This document shows positions 19,544 to 27,347 of a stretch of DNA of 64,000 nt, one piece after another. The notes beneath the pieces were generated by a model that was not told where the DNA came from, searched no databases, and was given only the letters and a program-made list of their open reading frames with translations. The first letter of the stretch is position 1. Each line of letters opens with the position of its first letter. Made by a program: the position numbers and the translations under genes. The DNA is from an uncultured Schlesneria sp. (GTDB taxonomy: Bacteria > Planctomycetota > Planctomycetia > Planctomycetales > Planctomycetaceae). The stretch is taken from positions 1 through 64,000 of the forward strand of contig CAIMFH010000030.1 of the NCBI GenBank assembly GCA_903840265.1. The letters are read 5' to 3'.

Positions 19544-19572
19544 GGATTTAAGAACCCGGATCATACGACTCT

Positions 19573-20067
19573 ATGGAATCAAGCAAGATGTGCGACGATC
19601 TCCGCCAAGACTTGATCGTGTCGCTCGACGGTATCGATATCGATCGCCTGCTGGAGTTCTGGCGATGGCTGATTCCGGTGACAGATCGCCCACTGTTCGC
19701 GACGGCAATAGGTGACCTGTTCCTCGCGGCCACCGACAGATCAATCCGTTGGTTGGAAATGGGTGTTGGCGAACTGCGGACCGTAGCTGCCAGCGAGGAA
19801 GAGTTTCAAATTGCCGTCACAGAACCAGACAAGAGCAGCTTCTGGTTTGGAGCGGTGCTGATTGATCGACTCCGCGAGGCTGGCAAAGTCCTAAAGACTG
19901 CCGAATGCTACAGCTATTGGCAGTTGCCAATCCTTGGTGGAACCTACGAACCTGAAAACTTCAGGATCTATGATGTCACTCATCACTTCCGAGTCTGGGG
20001 CCCGATCCACGAGAAATTGCGAGATCTGCCCGACGGCACGACATTCGAATTTGAGTTCGTCGAATGA
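19573..20067 (+). CDS. Tdi1-type (DUF1851) immunity-like protein
   Basis: 164 aa. The layout fits the DUF1851/T6SS immunity protein Tdi1 family. An N-terminal WRWLIP segment leads into TAIGDLFLA and SIRWLEMGVGEL, then ASEEEFQIAVTEPD, then LIDRLREAGKVLKTAECYSYWQLPILGGTY, DVTHHFRVWGPIHEKLRDLPDG and a closing TFEFEFVE strand. Members protect against ADP-ribosylating toxins delivered between bacteria, but many are orphans spread through genomes. No toxin gene is adjacent, so a protective orphan or a repurposed protein is equally possible. Confidence 0.75.
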   Translation: MESSKMCDDLRQDLIVSLDGIDIDRLLEFWRWLIPVTDRPLFATAIGDLFLAATDRSIRWLEMGVGELRTVAASEEEFQIAVTEPDKSSFWFGAVLIDRLREAGKVLKTAECYSYWQLPILGGTYEPENFRIYDVTHHFRVWGPIHEKLRDLPDGTTFEFEFVE

Positions 20068-20137
20068 CATTCCTCAAGTACGATGAATGCCTCGGCCCGA
20101 TATCCATTGAGTTCAACACTCGGTGACGGAGTTGCAG

Positions 20138-20503
20138 ATGCCACCGCCAACGTCGTTTCGTGAGTTACTCGACCGCTACCAGCACGGCGAACGCGACTTC
20201 CAAGAGTCCTCTCTCGATGAGGATCCAGACAATGATCTACGTGGCGTCTGTTTCGATGGCGTTGACCTCTCGCGGTCGTACGTCGTAGCGGACTTCCGTG
20301 GTGCCTGCCTCCGAGGTGCTCGATTCTGTCACGCCAACGTGAAGACCTGTGACTTTCGTGACGCCGACCTCTCCGGCGCGGATTTCACCGGGGCCGCATT
20401 GTGTGCCACGACATTCATTGGGGCCACTTTCGACGCGGCCGATTTTGCTGGCGCCTTCTACCACAGCTACGTCATTCAGCCGGGCGGGTATCCTGATTGG
20501 TGA
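20138..20503 (+). CDS. Pentapeptide-repeat protein
   Basis: About 121 aa. The ATG at 20138 is favoured over GTG 20123 because acggag lies six bases before it. Residues ~40-110 are a run of A(D/N)LxG-type pentapeptides (LRGVCFDGVDLSRSYVVADF, GACLRGARFCHANV, ADLSGADFTGAAL), which fold as a right-handed quadrilateral beta-helix. Related proteins mimic DNA or bind partner proteins, but no specific role is visible. The last part (YHSYVIQPGGYPDW) leaves the repeat. It follows the Tdi1-like gene and may belong to the same small-gene island. Confidence 0.85.
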   Translation: MPPPTSFRELLDRYQHGERDFQESSLDEDPDNDLRGVCFDGVDLSRSYVVADFRGACLRGARFCHANVKTCDFRDADLSGADFTGAALCATTFIGATFDAADFAGAFYHSYVIQPGGYPDW

Positions 20504-20545
20504 GCATTCGATGCAAGGGGCTTGTTCGTTTCAGGGAGGGAGCAA

Positions 20546-21043
20546 ATGGGTGAATGCTTCAAGGGTTGGCGACGAAAGATCGGCTGCGTCACGCTGGTGA
20601 TGGCGTGCCTGCTCTTGGGAGTGTGGATTCGAGGCTTCGCGATTGAAGATGTATTTCGCTTGGGAAAGGGACAAGGAATAACGACCCAGGGAAAAGTGCT
20701 GCACACATTTTCCACTTCGTCCCGTAACGGATTCGTCTGGATCAAAGAGGCGGCAGCTCAACAGCCAATTGTATGGCGCGCCGGATGGCGATCGCATCCG
20801 ACAGCGGAAAGCCTTTCGTTTGACCCGGAGAACTACGTTGGTTCCGATTTCCTGGATTGGCGATGGCAGTTCTGCGGATTCGATTTCGGCAGACACCACT
20901 CACGGAACGGGGACAGGCTGTCATACTCTCGGATCTCATATTTGTCACTCGTTCTTCCTCTGACACTGCTCTCCGTTTGTTTGATCCTCTCAACGGCACC
21001 GAAGCGAGAATCCGACCAGATTCCGAATATTGATTCAAACTGA
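20546..21043 (+). CDS. Planctomycete two-TM membrane protein (paralogue of 1809-2276)
   Basis: About 165 aa. ATG 20546 is preceded by a strong Shine-Dalgarno (gggaggg at 20534-20540). The N-terminal CFKGWRRKIGCVTLVMACLL and the second hydrophobic segment YLSLVLPLTLLSVCLIL match the protein at 1809-2276, so the two are a paralogous pair about 19 kb apart. The central ~85 residues differ more and would lie outside the membrane (EDVFRL is kept). Function unknown. It precedes ftsH by about 70 bases, but the gap has no clear promoter or terminator. Confidence 0.72.
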   Translation: MGECFKGWRRKIGCVTLVMACLLLGVWIRGFAIEDVFRLGKGQGITTQGKVLHTFSTSSRNGFVWIKEAAAQQPIVWRAGWRSHPTAESLSFDPENYVGSDFLDWRWQFCGFDFGRHHSRNGDRLSYSRISYLSLVLPLTLLSVCLILSTAPKRESDQIPNIDSN

Positions 21044-21115
21044 CCCGCTACCCGTTTTTTGTACCAACCGCAATCCGGTTGACCCGGCCGGGAGTAGGGC
21101 ATAGAGTTGTCCATC

Positions 21116-23230
21116 ATGCCAAATCAGCAATCCAGTGATTTTACGCGCGTAGCCGCTTTGCCAGCCTCAACTTCCGACGAATCAGCAGACAACCAAATGA
21201 TGCTGATGGCGGGACCCGCAGGTAAGGGGTCCAGTCCGCGCAAGCCGGTGCCGCCTGGTGGCGGGGCCAAACGTCCAGACCGGGGCCAGTCCACGAACCT
21301 GTTCTGGTTCCTGATGATTGCGCTGGTTGTGGCGATCATTGCGTTTGGGTTTTCGACCAGTTGGCGTCCCAAAACGATGACGTATAGCGACTTCAAATCG
21401 AAAGTCGCGAGCGGTGCGTTGGGGGCTCAAAACGTTTACGAGCTCACGATCGGTCAGAAATACATGACCTTTCAAAACGCGCCCAAGACGAATAGCACCA
21501 CCAAACCCGCTCCCGAACAATATTCGGTTTCGGTCGTCGGGATGCAGGGCCAGAACGAAGCGAAGCTGACCGATCTGCTGGACGAAAACAAGATCAACTG
21601 GAAGTGGGAAGAAGGGCAGTCACCGTGGCGTGATATCCTGTTCCTGTCGCTATTTACGTTGCTGTGCGTCGGATTCCTGTTTGTCGCCTTGAGACGCATG
21701 GGCGGCCCTGGCTCCGCCATCGCTTTCAGCCGCAGCCGCGGCAAATTGTACGCTCAGGAAGAACTTGGGATCACGTTCAACGATGTGGCCGGGATCGACG
21801 AAGCAGTCGAAGAGCTGCGTGAGATCGTCGAGTTCCTGCGCAATCCTTCGAAGTACCAGGCGCTGGGGGGACGTATTCCACGCGGGTGCCTGCTGGTCGG
21901 TCCCCCTGGAACGGGAAAAACATTGCTCGCCAAGGCTGTGGCTGGTGAAGCGGGCGTGCCGTTCTTCGGACTGTCAGGCTCTGACTTTGTCGAGTTATTC
22001 GTCGGGGTTGGGGCGGCTCGCGTTCGCGATATGTTCCAACAAGCGGGACAACGCTCGCCCGCGATCATTTTCATCGACGAACTGGACGCAATCGGCAAGG
22101 TTCGTAGCCACGGTTCGCCCGGTGGCGGTGAAGAACGCGATCAGACATTGAACGCCTTGCTGGTTGAAATGGACGGCTTCAGTTCCGATCAAAGCGTGAT
22201 CGTGCTGGGAGCGACCAACCGACCCGAGACGCTGGACCCCGCCCTGATGCGACCCGGTCGCTTTGACCGTCACATCCTGGTCGACCGACCTGACATCAAG
22301 GGACGCGAGGCGATTCTGAAGGTGCATGCCGCCAAAGTGAAGATGGACGACAGCGTCAATCTGAAGCATATCTCGAAGCTGACCGCGGGCTTTGTCGGAG
22401 CGGACCTCGCCAATCTGGTCAACGAAGCGGCGCTGCTGGCCGCACGAAATAACAAGACAGCGGTGACTCGCACCGAATTTGAAGAGGGTTTTGAACGCGT
22501 CGTCGCCGGACTGGAAAAGACCGCTCGCGTAATGCCCGAAGAGGTCAAGCAGCGAGTCGCCTGGCACGAAGTGGGGCATACGCTGGTGGCGTGCTCACTG
22601 CCGCACGTCGATCCGGTTCATAAGGTCTCGATTATTCCTCGCGGACTGGGTGCGCTCGGCTATACCCTGCAACGTCCCGAAGACGATCGACAACTGGTCA
22701 CAAAGACCGAATTGTTCAACCGCATCTGCGTGCTGCTCGGGGGCATCGCGGCGGAAGACGTGGTCTATCAGGAAAGTTCGACGGGTGCGTCGAATGACCT
22801 GCAGCGTGCGACCGATATGGCTCGTCGCATGATCACTGAGTTCGGGATGAGCCCCAAGCTGGGTCGAGTCCACTACAGCGAATCTCGCAGCAGTCCATTC
22901 CTGGCTGGTGCGGGAGCGTCGTCTGGTTACTCACACAGCGAAGAGACGATTCGCGAGATCGATCTGGAAGTCCGTCGAATCATCGATGCGGCGTATGACG
23001 TTGCGAACGACATTCTGTCGACTCGACGCCCCGTCATGGAGCATCTGACGCGTGAACTGATGGAACGCGAAACGATTGACGCCCCGATGATTCAAGCGAT
23101 TCTCGACCAATACAAAACGGGTTTGCAGATCAAGCCCGGTACGTATGTCGAAACGATCGCACCACCCGGACCGACGAGTGAATATCGCCCAGACCCGGGC
23201 ATGCACGGTGAGAGTGCTCAAAGCGGTTGA
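21116..23230 (+). CDS. ftsH: FtsH ATP-dependent zinc metalloprotease
   Basis: About 704 aa from ATG 21116. FtsH extracts and degrades membrane and cytoplasmic proteins as a membrane-bound AAA+ hexamer. In order: a disordered Gly/Pro/Lys-rich N-terminal tail, TM1 ~61-84 ([18 protein letters not shown]), an extracytoplasmic domain, TM2 ~176-197, Walker A GPPGTGKT (262-269), Walker [12 protein letters not shown] (~316), the second region of homology with [20 protein letters not shown], the zinc site HEVGH (484-488) and a downstream Asp ligand in [13 protein letters not shown]. The zinc motif has Val where most FtsH proteins have Ala (HEAGH); both zinc His and the catalytic Glu are kept. Length and order are normal. 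Confidence 0.97.
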   Translation: MPNQQSSDFTRVAALPASTSDESADNQMMLMAGPAGKGSSPRKPVPPGGGAKRPDRGQSTNLFWFLMIALVVAIIAFGFSTSWRPKTMTYSDFKSKVASGALGAQNVYELTIGQKYMTFQNAPKTNSTTKPAPEQYSVSVVGMQGQNEAKLTDLLDENKINWKWEEGQSPWRDILFLSLFTLLCVGFLFVALRRMGGPGSAIAFSRSRGKLYAQEELGITFNDVAGIDEAVEELREIVEFLRNPSKYQALGGRIPRGCLLVGPPGTGKTLLAKAVAGEAGVPFFGLSGSDFVELFVGVGAARVRDMFQQAGQRSPAIIFIDELDAIGKVRSHGSPGGGEERDQTLNALLVEMDGFSSDQSVIVLGATNRPETLDPALMRPGRFDRHILVDRPDIKGREAILKVHAAKVKMDDSVNLKHISKLTAGFVGADLANLVNEAALLAARNNKTAVTRTEFEEGFERVVAGLEKTARVMPEEVKQRVAWHEVGHTLVACSLPHVDPVHKVSIIPRGLGALGYTLQRPEDDRQLVTKTELFNRICVLLGGIAAEDVVYQESSTGASNDLQRATDMARRMITEFGMSPKLGRVHYSESRSSPFLAGAGASSGYSHSEETIREIDLEVRRIIDAAYDVANDILSTRRPVMEHLTRELMERETIDAPMIQAILDQYKTGLQIKPGTYVETIAPPGPTSEYRPDPGMHGESAQSG

Positions 23231-23231
23231 A

Positions 23232-23255
23232 CGGGCGTCGCTTGACGGACGCCCG
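23232..23255. terminator. Hairpin between convergent genes, possible bidirectional terminator
   Basis: An 8-bp perfect stem (cgggcgtc and gacgcccg) with an 8-nt loop lies just after the ftsH stop and before the stop of the convergent VOC gene. There is no good T-run on either side, so terminator function is tentative. Confidence 0.45.
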
Positions 23256-23273
23256 AATTCACCGGATTGACAG

Positions 23274-23681
23274 CTATTGTGGCTGAACGAAGCTGGGATC
23301 CATGTAGAACAGTCCCCAGGCGTGTCCGTCCAGATCCATGTAGCCGTGGCTGTACATGAATCCAAGGTCTTCCGCATCTTCGACGGTTCTGCCTCCCGCG
23401 GCCACGGCTTTGGCAACCAACTCATCGACCTGAGCTCGGTTTTCACACGACAGCGTGATCAGCACTTCGTTGCTTTTGGTGGTATCGCAAATCGCGTTCG
23501 GAGCGAAATTCTTGAACTTGTCATGAGTCAGCAGCATCGCGTAGATGTGTTCGCTGATTATCATGCAGGTGGAGGTTTCGTCCGTGAACTGCTTGTTGAA
23601 GGTGTAGCCGAGGCTCGTGAAGAACGTGACGGACTTGTTGAGGTCGGCAACAGGCAGGTTTAAGAAAATCTTGGTCGTCAT
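23274..23681 (-). CDS. VOC-family protein, copy 1 (metal Glu replaced)
   Basis: 135 aa, vicinal oxygen chelate (glyoxalase/bleomycin-resistance) fold with two beta-alpha-beta-beta-beta units: IFLNLPVADLNKSVTFFTSLGY and NEVLITLSCENRAQVDELV then GHAWGLFYMDPSF. It is close in sequence to the neighbour at 23734-24141 and clearly a tandem duplicate. In copy 2 the end of the second unit reads GHIWELMYMD; here it is GHAWGLFYMD, so the Glu that normally binds the metal is Gly. It may have lost metal binding. It is the last gene of a five-gene minus-strand operon with DoxX- and YCII-type genes. Confidence 0.87.
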   Translation of the reverse strand: MTTKIFLNLPVADLNKSVTFFTSLGYTFNKQFTDETSTCMIISEHIYAMLLTHDKFKNFAPNAICDTTKSNEVLITLSCENRAQVDELVAKAVAAGGRTVEDAEDLGFMYSHGYMDLDGHAWGLFYMDPSFVQPQ

Positions 23682-23733
23682 TATTCATCTTTCAGATGGT
23701 TGAAGTGTCGGCCGGAGCTCTTTACGAGATTGA

Positions 23734-24141
23734 CTATTGCTGCTGGACAAAACTGGGGTCCATGTACATCAATTCCCAGATGTGTCCGTCGAGGTCCTGG
23801 TAGCCGTGTCCGTACATGAATCCGTGATCTTGCGGATCTTTGTAGGTCTTGCCACCCGCCGCCACAGCCTTGCGAACAAGGTCATCCACCTGGGCTCGGT
23901 TTTCACAAGAGAGACAGACCAACACCTCGGTGCTTTTGGTCGCGTCGCAAATCGGGTTTGGAGTAAATTCTTTGAACTTGGGATAGGTCAACAACATCGC
24001 ATAGATGTCTTCGCTGATCACCATGCAGGTGGCGGTCTCATCGGTGAACTGCAGGTTGAACGTGTAGCCAAGGCTCTTGAAAAAGGTCACGGATTTGTCG
24101 AGATCTTTTACGGGCAGGTTCACAAAAATCTTGGTCGTCAT
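23734..24141 (-). CDS. VOC-family protein, copy 2
   Basis: 135 aa from the ATG at 24141 (the frame is open further upstream, but the family start is MTTKIFVNLPVKDL). It has the same two-unit VOC fold as copy 1, with VTFFKSLGYTFNLQFTDETATCMVIS, CENRAQVDDLVRKAVAAGG and the C-terminal GHIWELMYMDPSF, which keeps the metal-binding Glu. Proteins of this subgroup usually sit beside YCII and DoxX genes, as here. The substrate is unknown. The gene lies 52 bases upstream of copy 1 in the same operon. Confidence 0.88.
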   Translation of the reverse strand: MTTKIFVNLPVKDLDKSVTFFKSLGYTFNLQFTDETATCMVISEDIYAMLLTYPKFKEFTPNPICDATKSTEVLVCLSCENRAQVDDLVRKAVAAGGKTYKDPQDHGFMYGHGYQDLDGHIWELMYMDPSFVQQQ

Positions 24142-24182
24142 GGTTTGGCTTTCTGATGTTTGAAGTGTCGAAGAACAGTGGA

Positions 24183-24590
24183 CTACTTTCGCCACGGCAA
24201 TAGTGCTCGTAGTCGGGTGTCGCGAAGAACGAGACCTCCCCAAAGCATCGCACCGAAGATCACGGGGAAGACGATTTCAAACGCGCCGTTTCCGACGCGA
24301 ACGTGAGTTGCCACCGCACCACCCAGGTACCCGGTCAACAGGATGGCTCCCAAGACCGCCGTCTGCGGGACGATATACAGCAGGGTGCAGATCAATAGCG
24401 TGATCCCCAGCGGTACGATCACGTGTTCCGGATAGCCCAAGTTGGTGGTCGCTTCGACGACGAACGATGGCTTGGGGATTTTCATCGCCCCGTCGAGCAG
24501 CAGGAACATCGCAGGCAGAGCACTCAGGACTCGACCGGTCCACAGTTGCATCGTCGTCGGGCGGCCAGAGAGTTCGATTGATGTGGACAT
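24183..24590 (-). CDS. DoxX-like membrane protein
   Basis: 135 aa with four hydrophobic helices (LSALPAMFLLLDGAMKI, VIVPLGITLLICTLLYIV, VLGAILLTGYLGGAVATHV, VFPVIFGAMLWGGLVL). The TGYLGGAVATHVR segment is the signature of small DoxX/DoxX-like proteins. The start is firm: aggagg lies four bases before the ATG on the minus strand. The role of this family is unclear; it is often linked to oxidative stress or redox control. It sits in an operon with VOC and YCII proteins, an arrangement often seen next to ECF sigma factors, although no sigma gene is adjacent here. Confidence 0.85.
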   Translation of the reverse strand: MSTSIELSGRPTTMQLWTGRVLSALPAMFLLLDGAMKIPKPSFVVEATTNLGYPEHVIVPLGITLLICTLLYIVPQTAVLGAILLTGYLGGAVATHVRVGNGAFEIVFPVIFGAMLWGGLVLRDTRLRALLPWRK

Positions 24591-24694
24591 GGATCCTCCT
24601 GAGACATTTCACCCATAATGCGGGCGCAGTTTCGTTGCGGCATCAGCAGTGCTGCGCCTTGGGACTCATATGGACTGATGGGTTTGGGATGCGC

Positions 24695-25054
24695 TTATGA
24701 TGCGTACGGCAGATTGGGCAGTTCGAGGATCGGCCGGATTTCGATCGTCCCCTTCTTGGCCGCGGGCAGTCGATCGGCGATGCTGATGGCATCATCCAGA
24801 TCGGTCGCTTCGACCAGGAAGTAGCCGCCGAGTTGTTCGTGCGTCTCTGCAAACGGACCATCGCTGATCAGGCGCTTGCCGTCGCGAATTCGCAGCGTGG
24901 TCGCCACCGAGATCGGTTGCAGCGGCGACGCTGCCAGGAACTTGCCGGCCGCCATCAGCTCGTGAGAAACCTGAGTCGATTCTTCGAAGCAGGCTTCCCG
25001 TTCGGATTCGGTCCACGAGTTCTCGTTCGAGTAAATGAGCAGCATGTACTTCAT
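24695..25054 (-). CDS. YCII/DGPF-domain protein
   Basis: 119 aa. It opens with MKYMLLIYSNENSW, continues with SHELMAAGKFLAASPLQP and carries the diagnostic ISDGPFAETHEQLGGYFLVEA motif, followed by DLDDAISIADRLP and IEIRPI. The DGPF/YCII family is a small alpha-beta dimeric fold, often encoded beside ECF sigma factors. Enzymatic activity is uncertain. A ggag ribosome-binding site precedes the start. Its start overlaps the upstream gene stop by four bases (25051-25054), indicating translational coupling. Confidence 0.9.
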   Translation of the reverse strand: MKYMLLIYSNENSWTESEREACFEESTQVSHELMAAGKFLAASPLQPISVATTLRIRDGKRLISDGPFAETHEQLGGYFLVEATDLDDAISIADRLPAAKKGTIEIRPILELPNLPYAS

Positions 25055-25446
25055 CGTGGTTCTCCGATCAATCGGGGTGACAGGCTGAAATTGTCTTGAG
25101 TCGTCAGTTCAACCGGGTGAAGTTCGAAGACTCCATCCCAGAGTAAAGGATGCTTGGACAGGAGTGCAATCGCATGATTCAGATCGAAGGCTTCCAGAAT
25201 CACGATGCGCATCAACTGTTCATTTCCTTCCGTCAGGGGACCGTCCTGCACGCTGGGCTGGCCATGATGATTGCGAATCGTGATCGCGTTTCGAACAGTC
25301 GGGACACAGGCAGTCCCCTGCAGATATCCAAACAGCCGCAACTCGTCATCGTAGGCCTGGCATCGCTCTAGAAATTCGGTTCGCTGAAGGCAGGACATCT
25401 GCCTCCAGCGCACTTTGTCTCGATACTGAAGTCCCATGAATTGCAT
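25051..25446 (-). CDS. Divergent YCII-like protein
   Basis: About 131 aa. ATG 25446 is more likely than a TTG at 25458. It has the same overall plan as the next gene: a helix with YDDELRLFGYLQGTACVP, a central AITIRNHHGQPSVQDGPLTEGNEQLMRIVILEAFDLNHAIALLSKHP and a closing GVFELHPVE. The signature is altered from DGPFAE to DGPLTE. It is probably an old duplicate of the YCII gene, first in a five-gene operon (YCII-like, YCII, DoxX, VOC, VOC). Function unknown. Confidence 0.75.
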   Translation of the reverse strand: MQFMGLQYRDKVRWRQMSCLQRTEFLERCQAYDDELRLFGYLQGTACVPTVRNAITIRNHHGQPSVQDGPLTEGNEQLMRIVILEAFDLNHAIALLSKHPLLWDGVFELHPVELTTQDNFSLSPRLIGEPR

Positions 25447-25807
25447 GGCGTTTCCCAACGAATGTCAGCTATTTCTGACAATTAGTCGTTCAGAAAACGC
25501 GAGAATCGACAGTCGTGTGGAAAAAGTCTGGAAATCTGATTTCGGCACGGAATGAAGAGAGGAGTAGACCACGAATTGGATCAATTCGCACGAATGAAGA
25601 AGAGTTCGGAATAGGAAAGGGCGGCCGCGATTGGGGTCAAAGTCCGCGCGCTGACGCAATACGGCTCTCCTGAATCGTTCGGCTGCAATTCGAGTATGGG
25701 AGGCTGGAATTCCTGCAGAATCGATGCGACATTTGTTCGCGTTGGATATTTGGATATAACGCCCTCACGCCAAATACCGGTCTAGTTGATCTTCGACGGA
25801 GTCTGCT
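25447..25807. other. Intergenic spacer with dispersed repeats B and C
   Basis: No gene is seen in these 361 bases. It contains a copy of repeat C at 25567-25595 (begins gaccacgaat, ends cgcacgaat; 28 of 29 bases match 62889-62917), repeat B at 25641-25667 and the linked block tcggctgcaattcgagt at 25679-25695. The stretch lies between the divergent YCII-type and NHL-type genes, so it should also hold their promoters. Confidence 0.55.
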
Positions 25808-26674
25808 ATGCGAGGTGTTCTCTGTGCAGCGTTGATGACATGGTTCTCTGTGGCGTCGGCGGCCGATCCGTATGTCTCCAAGGGATTTGTTCCGCTGCCG
25901 GCCGATGTGGAAATCGGTCCGATGTCGGCTGTGGCCGTTGATGGAGCGGATCGTCTCTATGTGCTGCATCGGGGTGAGCCTCCGTTGCTGGTGCTGGATG
26001 GGCAGCATCACCTGCTGGCGGGGTGGGGCAAGGGGGAGTTTAAGACAGTCCATGGCCTGCGAGTCGATTCGCACGGCAACGTTTGGGTGACGGACAACGC
26101 GTTGCATCTGGCTCGACGTTATTCCCGCGAGGGGAAAGTGACACTGACACTCGGCAAAGAGGGGAAGCCCGGAGCGGGTGCCGAGGGATTGCGATCGCCC
26201 GATGATCTGGTGATCGACTCCAAAGGCTTCATCTATGTGGCCGACGCGGGCAACAAGCGGATTGCGAAGTTCGATGCGGACGGCAAGTACGTCGCCGAGT
26301 GGGGTGGCGGTGGCAAAGAGCCAGGTCAGTTTGCGACGGCTCACGGGTTAGCGATTGATACTCGCGATCGAATCTATGTCGCGGATCGTGGCAACAAGCG
26401 AGTTCAAGTCTTTACGACGGACGGAAAGTTCGTCGCCGCCTGGACCGAAGCTGGCAATCCGTTTGGCCTGCTGGTCACACCCGATGGATTGATCGTTGCT
26501 GATGGGGATGCTCACCGGCTGACACTACTGGACTTCGATGGCAAGTCGCTGGGAAGCTGGGGTACACCCGACACGCTCAAGCTGCCGCATCTGATGGCCC
26601 TGGGAACAGACGGCACGCTGTATGTCACGGAAGTCGATGGCAAGCGAGTTCAGATGTTTCAGCGGGCGAAGTGA
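25808..26674 (+). CDS. Secreted NHL-repeat beta-propeller protein
   Basis: 288 aa. A signal peptide (MRGVLCAALMTWFSVASA, cleaved before ADP) is followed by about six NHL repeats. The repeats have the typical pattern of a loop ending in DSKGFIYVADAGNKRIAKFDADGKYVAEWG, seen again as IDTRDRIYVADRGNKRVQVF and GTLYVTEVDGKRVQMF. The whole protein is one six-bladed propeller in the periplasm or outside the cell. Such proteins bind partners or act as lyases in other groups, and no active-site pattern is evident. It stands alone, with hairpins downstream at 26704-26807. Confidence 0.87.
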   Translation: MRGVLCAALMTWFSVASAADPYVSKGFVPLPADVEIGPMSAVAVDGADRLYVLHRGEPPLLVLDGQHHLLAGWGKGEFKTVHGLRVDSHGNVWVTDNALHLARRYSREGKVTLTLGKEGKPGAGAEGLRSPDDLVIDSKGFIYVADAGNKRIAKFDADGKYVAEWGGGGKEPGQFATAHGLAIDTRDRIYVADRGNKRVQVFTTDGKFVAAWTEAGNPFGLLVTPDGLIVADGDAHRLTLLDFDGKSLGSWGTPDTLKLPHLMALGTDGTLYVTEVDGKRVQMFQRAK

Positions 26675-26703
26675 GATTGGGGCGTCGGCTCTCAATGTAA
26701 ACA

Positions 26704-26741
26704 GCACACTCCGTGTGCTGAATGCGGCACACGGAGTGTGC
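26704..26741. repeat. Perfect 15-bp inverted repeat
   Basis: gcacactccgtgtgc (26704-26718) and its exact complement (26727-26741) flank an 8-base loop. Similar gcacacggagtgtgc elements are, from memory, scattered in planctomycete intergenic DNA. Lying between convergent genes, it could also end transcripts, although no T-run follows directly. Confidence 0.6.
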
Positions 26742-26777
26742 CTTCTACTTTGAAGAGGCGATCTCAAAGAACGACGG

Positions 26778-26807
26778 CAGCCCAAACGACGGCGCGTCGT
26801 TGGGCTG
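26778..26807. terminator. Strong hairpin between convergent genes
   Basis: cagcccaaacgacg (26778-26791) pairs with cgtcgttgggctg (26795-26807) with one bulged base and a 3-base loop. It lies between the NHL gene and the convergent small secreted gene and is a candidate bidirectional transcription terminator. Confidence 0.45.
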
Positions 26808-26833
26808 TACACGTCTCCCCTGGGATCAGTCGG

Positions 26834-27121
26834 TTAAAATACGTCGAGGACGTAGTGATGACCCATGTGATACGGCTTCTTCGTCGGATAGAAGTTGTAC
26901 CAGTTCTTGTTGTAGACCGGGATCTGGCGTTCTTGTGGGTAACGGTTGTACAAGCTGTTGTACTCGCGTGGCGCCTGGTAGTTGTGTGGGTAGTAAACGT
27001 AAGGGTAGTAGTTAAACCGACCCCAATCGGATGGCTGGCCTTCACCGGCAGCTTGTGCCGATTGCCCGCCCGCCAGAACCGCCGCTCCCACCAGCAGCAT
27101 CGCCAATAACGCTCGACGCAT
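26834..27121 (-). CDS. Tyr-rich small secreted protein
   Basis: 95 aa. A clean signal peptide (MRRALLAMLLVGAAVLAGGQSAQA) is followed by a mature part of about 70 residues very rich in Tyr, Pro, Asn and His (NYYPYVYYPHNY, YNRYPQERQIPVYNKNWYNF, HMGHHYVLDVF). From memory, small secreted proteins of this type recur in planctomycetes and are sometimes annotated without good evidence as calmodulin-binding. A wall or surface role is plausible but unproven. A palindrome lies just upstream of its start at 27161-27178. Confidence 0.75.
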   Translation of the reverse strand: MRRALLAMLLVGAAVLAGGQSAQAAGEGQPSDWGRFNYYPYVYYPHNYQAPREYNSLYNRYPQERQIPVYNKNWYNFYPTKKPYHMGHHYVLDVF

Positions 27122-27160
27122 AGTCTTCTCCTAACAAGTCTGCCAACGGATGCGGTCAAT

Positions 27161-27178
27161 CCGCCAAAGTTTTGGCGG
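27161..27178. promoter_or_regulatory. Palindrome upstream of the Tyr-rich protein gene, possible operator
   Basis: ccgccaaagttttggcgg is a perfect 8-base inverted repeat around a gt centre, 40 bases upstream of the minus-strand start at 27121. Its position and symmetry fit an operator or a 5' leader hairpin. There is no second copy to support it. Confidence 0.35.
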
Positions 27179-27347
27179 GCTCAATGAATGACGTGACAAA
27201 TTCATGCGACTGCCAACAATCACAGAATCGAGATATACATCGACCAGCCGATCATCGTTACGATAGGAAACTTCGCGAGAATCGTTGCGATCGTTAGAGT
27301 CGATCATGAGCAACGAGTAGAAGCAGGCATTTTGCAGGGAGGCATTG

